Below, piece after piece: positions 59,336 through 64,000 of a DNA stretch of 64,000 nt. Made by a program: the position numbers and the translations under genes. Below the pieces are notes generated by a model. The model worked only from the letters and a program-made list of their open reading frames with translations. It was not told the origin of the DNA and searched no databases. This DNA is from Delphinus delphis. Taxonomy: Eukaryota; Chordata; Mammalia; Artiodactyla; Delphinidae. The DNA is taken from NCBI RefSeq assembly GCF_949987515.2, contig NC_082688.1, positions 105,193,893 to 105,257,892 of the forward strand, in the 5' to 3' direction. Position 1 is the stretch's first letter. Each line of letters starts with the position of its first letter.

Positions 59336-60669
59336 TATCTACGGCCAAGATCTTTTCTGTATGCGTGAATTCACAGACTGGCACTCTGCATCAGATTTTC
59401 ATGCATAAACCATACCCATAATGTATTATTTATGATTTCAAGTTTTGATTTCTTTTAAATGGAGGTAGACCTTAAAGACACTTATTATATAATCTGTGAG
59501 TCAAATCTTAATATTTTATTATTTTCCCCACGTCTACAGTAGTCTCACGCCCACCCAATTCAGTAGCATTTCTTTTTTAAAGTAAATCATTTATTATACC
59601 AAAATATCCCATCTTTTTTTTAACCTAATATTTACAGAAACAATTCTTCATACTCATATTTTGTTAGTTTAGATAAGATATAATTAAATTCCACAGTTGC
59701 AATAACAACTGATGTAAACGGTGAGGGAGCAAACCAACCTACTCTTGGTTGGCACACAGAGGAGTATATGAGATATTAGCCTTTAGTATCCCATGTCAGT
59801 TTGTTTTAGAAGGGGAATCTAGAAGGTGTTGGTTGATTGTGATGGTTAAGTGTAGGTTGGCTAAGAGCTTCTATATGAGCAATAAGAAACTGAAGAATCT
59901 TTTTGTTTATCAAAAAGAATTGTTTTCAAAGTAAGTTCACTGAAAACTAATTCTTAAACAGGCCAAAAAAAACCCCCCAAACCAAAACAAAACCACACAT
60001 ATACACAGCAAAAGTAGACAAACAAAAAAACCTATGAGCATAATATAACGTTATATTACAATTGTGTTTGTTATGCCCCAAATTGGTTGGATTTATAAGG
60101 ACGTGATGAGGAGAGCTGGAAGAGGCGATACCAGTAGTAGCCTTTGAAAGAGAATAATGGTCTTCACTCTTGATTTATATGCTTTAGTGGTAGGATTTCA
60201 GTGATCTTTGGTATTTGGGATAATCAGGAAGCCTCTTCTATTTAGAAGTTATTAAATTATTTTGCTGGGTTGCAGTCCCTCTCGTGAAATATATCTAATC
60301 ATATTTTTTTGTGCTTCAAAGACCAGCTGGCATTATTCTATTTAACAGATCTCTGTTTTAAGCAGGCTAACTTCCATGATTGTCTTCTGTCTTCCAAGAT
60401 TACCTTCATCTGGACCTTTGCATATTAAACCCCATCAGCCAGTCTCTTGCCTTTTAGTAAAACACTTCTTATACTTCTTTAAAATACTTGAGCTCAGTAT
60501 CTCAATTTTACTAGTTAATTACAGACTTGATTCTAATATATTTCTGATCTTTGCATTACTAGCACTTTTTTCAGTTTTGATTATATGGATTTTCAGAATA
60601 TATGCATAATTTTGGTTACATGAACTTGTGCAAGCTGACTCATTGCCTAATAAAAATGGTGTTATTTAG

Positions 60670-60858
60670 GGCTTCCCTGGTGGCGCAGTGGTTGAGAGTC
60701 CACCTGCCGATGCAGGGGACACAGGTTCGTGCCCCGGTCCGGGAAGATCTCACATGCCGCAGAGCGGCTGGGCCCGTGAGCCATGGCCGCTGGGCCTGCT
60801 CATCCGGAGCCTGTGCTCCACGGCGGGAGAGGCCACAACAGTGAGAGGCCTGCGTACC

Positions 60859-60893
<35 letters not shown>
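60670..60893 (+). mobile_element. CHR-type SINE, youngest-looking copy, perfect 17-bp duplication
   Basis: It has a complete head and body, then about 37 uninterrupted A. The target duplication aaaatggtgttatttag is identical at 60653-60669 and 60894-60910. Pure tail and perfect flanks argue for a recent insertion. Confidence 0.95.
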
Positions 60894-60900
<7 letters not shown>

Positions 60901-61493
60901 TGTTATTTAGAATTTAATCAGAGAAATCCAGAAACTGGCATTTTAGATACCCTAATGAATTATCTAGTCACCAGTACCCAGTGGGAAATATAGCCTGAAT
61001 AGATGGTTAATCTCAGAGCTAGAGGATTAAACTGAATTAGCATAGGATTGTTAAAGTTGTTAATTACTATTTCTGTAGTTGTTGGGGGGAAATGTTAGGT
61101 ATTCTTTCCTGCACTTTCTGCTAATGGTGGTGATTTCTTTATGGAGAAAAACTTGTAAGAGAAGGATAAGAGATTACTTAAAGCAGCGTAACTGAGCTTA
61201 ACTCTTAGTTAATGAGATTTTAAAAAATTATCAGTTTCTTCCCCTCAAGTTTATATAAAAACAAAATTCATCGTATAAATATGTTTTGTATATTTATGTA
61301 TTGTCTTACAAGACACTTATAAAATACATTACATTTATAAAGTACTCAATATCTAAGCATTTTTTAACTTTGCATATCCATCTCCTCTCCCTTTTCAAGC
61401 ATAATGAGATTCTTAGGAAAAACTTCTTGAAAATGATAGTTTTGAATGGATTACCAAACTAATAATTCCAAACTGATGAAGATAGTAAATTTT

Positions 61494-61700
61494 TTTTTTT
61501 TTTTTGCGGTACGCGGGCCTCTCACTGTTGTGGCCTGTCCCGTTGCGGAGCATAGGCTCCGGACGCGCAGGCTCAGCGGCCATGGCTCACGGGCCCAGCT
61601 GCTCCGCGGCATGTGGGATCTTCCCGGACCAGGGTACAAACCCGTGTCCCCTGCATCAGCAGGCGGACTCTCAACCACTGCGCCACCAGGGAAGCCCAAT
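61494..61700 (-). mobile_element. CHR-type SINE, short young form, minus strand
   Basis: It has a T run then gcggtacgcgggcc, with the head at the right. The flank atagtaaattt is duplicated (61482-61492 and 61701-61711). It lies only 600 bp from the previous copy, in opposite orientation. Confidence 0.93.
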
Positions 61701-63274
61701 ATAGTAAATTTTAAGTCAAATATGTTATAAGTTATCAGAATTATTTGGAAAGTAATTAAATTGGATTTGGGGGGGAAATTAATTTCTTTTAAATGAAAGA
61801 TTATTTTCCAAATGAACCATACACATAGGGTTCAATTTAGAAGAGGCATAGTAAACATTTTAGGACAATTTATTCCATGTGTGTGGTGATGATGTCTTGC
61901 ATTGTTGGTACTTGTATCAATAAGCTGTAATGTAGAATTCTTGAAAGGAAGGGACCAGAAATAATCTGGTTTATCATTTGTGTCCAATAAGGAAATGAAT
62001 AAAAATGTTCTCCTCTAAAGTCTTATTGCCAAGGTAGAACTCAGGTCACTTATTTCCTTGTTTCACACTCTGTCCGTAGTTCTACCTGTTATCAAAGACA
62101 ATAAACTTTCTAATTCACTTTGCTCAAATTATGCAAATTTGTGATGGGCACTTAGGGGATTTGAATAACTTCCTTTTTATATATAGATGGGTCTAGATTT
62201 TTAACAGTAATTCAGTTTATCTCTCTTTTGTTTTCATTATTACCTCATTGTATAGTATCCATTATCTAAACAGTCTCGTCCAGGTAGTATAAAAATGATT
62301 TGTTCAGTCATTGATTTGTTTTATGCCTCTGCATTTGACTGTGTTGTCTTAGGAAGCCTTCAGGCTGCTCAACTTCACTCTGGGATCTTAGGTATAGCTA
62401 CCGTTCTACTTTTGTCTTGAGTCTTCCAACCATTTGCTGACCCTTACATTATGAAGCTCTTCTCCTAGAGATCTCTTAAGTAGTGTATGTAGTCATTATA
62501 TTGCCTGATTTAATAATTTGATACACATTTGGGGCATCATGCTATATTGACCTAATTTGTAGATATTAGTTTATATTGATTTAAGTAGCATTTTTGCGTT
62601 AATTTACAAATGAGCATAGAAACATGTTTCTGGTTTAGTTTGTACTTTAATTTTAAAATGATTTATAGAACCTTTCCTAGAACCATAATTTATCGAAGTT
62701 CAAAGACTAGGTTTGTTATTTTTTTTAATTCAAGCCTTTTTTATTTGAGGGAAAGGGAAGAAAGTGTACATTTATTAAGTATATGTAGTTTGAAGATTTT
62801 TGGTTTTTAATTATAAACTCGAAAATATATTGATAAAAACACAAAAATACATGAACATCTATTAAAATCTGGGTTACACAGAAGGCCTTAAAATTTGGCA
62901 TCGATAAATATACCACCAGAGTTGTTGGAGCATTTCAAAGCATGTTTACAAAAGAAATTTGAGATCATGTTGAGTTTGACCTACACTGATAGGTATGATG
63001 GCCAATTGTAAGATAGTGGAAAAGTGGTACACACTGAAAAAGTCTAAACATTAAGTTTCCAATCATTGGCTGACTGATTGTTATGGAAAATGCAGTAAAA
63101 ATGAATGGCTGGAAATGGAAAAAAATAACCTAAGCAATATAGGATACAAGTCCAAATATTTTATTATCAGATTCAGCAGATATATTGTTTTGTGAAATTG
63201 CTGTTAAAGTTTCTAAACACATATTCTTAACTTCTGTAATTACCTAGTTATGGACGGTCTCAGACAGTTGACAG

Positions 63275-63325
63275 TACACATAGATTGGTATTGGTCTGCA
63301 GACCACATTTTGAGAAGGACTGTTC
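63275..63325 (+). mobile_element. MER5-like end fragment
   Basis: The sequence 'attggtctgcagaccacatt' then 'ttgagaaggactgttctaga' resembles the terminal part of MER5-group elements. Confidence 0.45.
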
Positions 63326-63487
63326 TAGAATATACAAGTATTACAAATACTGTGTACTAGAAGTCATTCCTAGACTAGGAAGCTGTCTTTTACAGGAAGT
63401 ACTGCTCCTGCAAACAATACACAGGGGCCTCACCCTACACTGCCAAGTGGCCTGCTGTGAAGACCAAAAAATGGGAAATGGGAATTT

Positions 63488-64000
63488 AAAAATTTTTTAT
63501 TGAGGTATGGTTTACGTAGCATAAAATTCCCTTGTATTAAGTGTATATAATGACTTTTAGTAAATTTGCCAACTTATACAAAACATCACCTGAAAACAGG
63601 TAATTAAACAAAACCTTGTAAACAGATGTTCATAGCAGCATTATTCATAGTAGACAAAAGTAGAAACAGCCCAAATGTCTATCAGTTGATAAATGGATAC
63701 ACAAATTTTTAGAACATTTTCATCACCTCAGATCTTTCATGCTCTTTTGTACTTAATTCCCATTAGTATCCCCATCCCCAGTCAAGCACTAATCTATTTT
63801 TTGTGACTATAGATTTGCCTTTTCTGGACATTTCATGGAGATGTAACCATACAGTATATAGTCTTTTGTGTCTGGTCTCTTTGATTTACCATAATATTTT
63901 TTATGTTGATCCATATTGTAGCATGTATCAGTATTTTGTTCCTTTTTATTACTGAATAATATTTCATTGTATAGAAATAATAGTTTGTTTATTCACCAAC
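63488..64000 (-). mobile_element. Old L1 3' sequence, minus strand, with an opposite-strand insert
   Basis: The sequence 'tttttattgaggtatggttt' at the left and 'gcatgtatcagtattttgtt', 'aataatatttcattgtatag' at the right are reverse L1 text. Between them, 63615-63705 ('atgttcatagcagcattatt', 'cagcccaaatgtctatcagt') is L1 3' text on the plus strand. It continues beyond the window. Confidence 0.65.

Larger units (their letters stand above)
43877..64000 (+). other. HMBOX1: HMBOX1 intron 1 (partial), inferred
   Basis: No HMBOX1 coding exon is seen to the right edge, so this is taken as first-intron sequence. The first 7.5 kb is notably poor in recent repeats. Further right lie four CHR-type SINEs, L1 pieces, MIR elements, a MER20, a mariner end and two short tandem duplications. 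Stretches of more than 300 bases in which I recognise nothing are about 44500-45100, 45300-48950, 49230-50500, 51760-53800, 54890-55540, 58140-58440, 59340-60650, 60920-61480 and 61720-63270. Confidence 0.65.

Noticed and set aside
1572..61700. tRNA genes
   Set aside because: A-box and B-box-like sequences appear only as heads of SINEs. No complete cloverleaf with intact acceptor stem was seen.
1..64000. CRISPR arrays, prokaryotic operons, insertion sequences or toxin systems
   Set aside because: The sequence is mammalian nuclear DNA with spliced genes and mammalian repeats. The regularly recurring repeats are dispersed SINEs.

Overview
This is a mammalian nuclear window, almost certainly from a cetacean (whale or dolphin). 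At least 24 tRNA-derived SINEs share the head 'gggcttccctggtggcgcagtggtt' or close variants, the CHR-type SINE of whales and related even-toed ungulates. Several copies look young, with near-perfect target-site duplications and long A tails. Gene density is low, introns are long and coding exons are tiny, so nearly all long open frames here are chance or lie inside repeats.

Two protein genes meet head to head. INTS9 (Integrator complex subunit 9) runs on the minus strand and fills the left 43 kb. Its first three coding exons are visible: a 9-nt exon at 43072-43080 coding Met-Lys-Leu, a 128-nt exon at 11234-11361 and a 61-nt exon at 3718-3778. All have canonical splice sites and join in frame; the rest of the gene lies left of the window. 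HMBOX1 (homeobox containing 1, a telomere-binding homeobox protein) is inferred on the plus strand. Its noncoding first exon probably ends at 43876, and everything to the right edge would be its first intron. HMBOX1 is assigned from the conserved INTS9/HMBOX1 head-to-head order and the promoter, not from coding sequence.

Layout: 1-3717 INTS9 intron 3 (partial); 3718-3778 exon 3; 3779-11233 intron 2; 11234-11361 exon 2; 11362-43071 intron 1 (31.7 kb, dense in SINE and L1 debris); 43072-about 43200 INTS9 exon 1; about 43000-44490 a CpG island holding the shared promoter; about 43580-43876 HMBOX1 exon 1; 43877-64000 HMBOX1 intron 1.

The most notable structure is the shared promoter. It has five ACTACA-type ZNF143/THAP11 (SBS) motifs in about 350 bp, two of them exactly 30 bp apart, an ETS motif near the INTS9 start and a YY1 motif whose ATG opens a short upstream ORF in HMBOX1 exon 1. 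Around it lies a 10.7-kb stretch (40.7-51.4 kb) without any CHR-type SINE. No undescribed protein system is visible. The rest is introns with layered repeats (CHR SINEs, L1, L2, MIR, MER5A, MER20, a mariner end), microsatellites and a few unexplained short tandem duplications.
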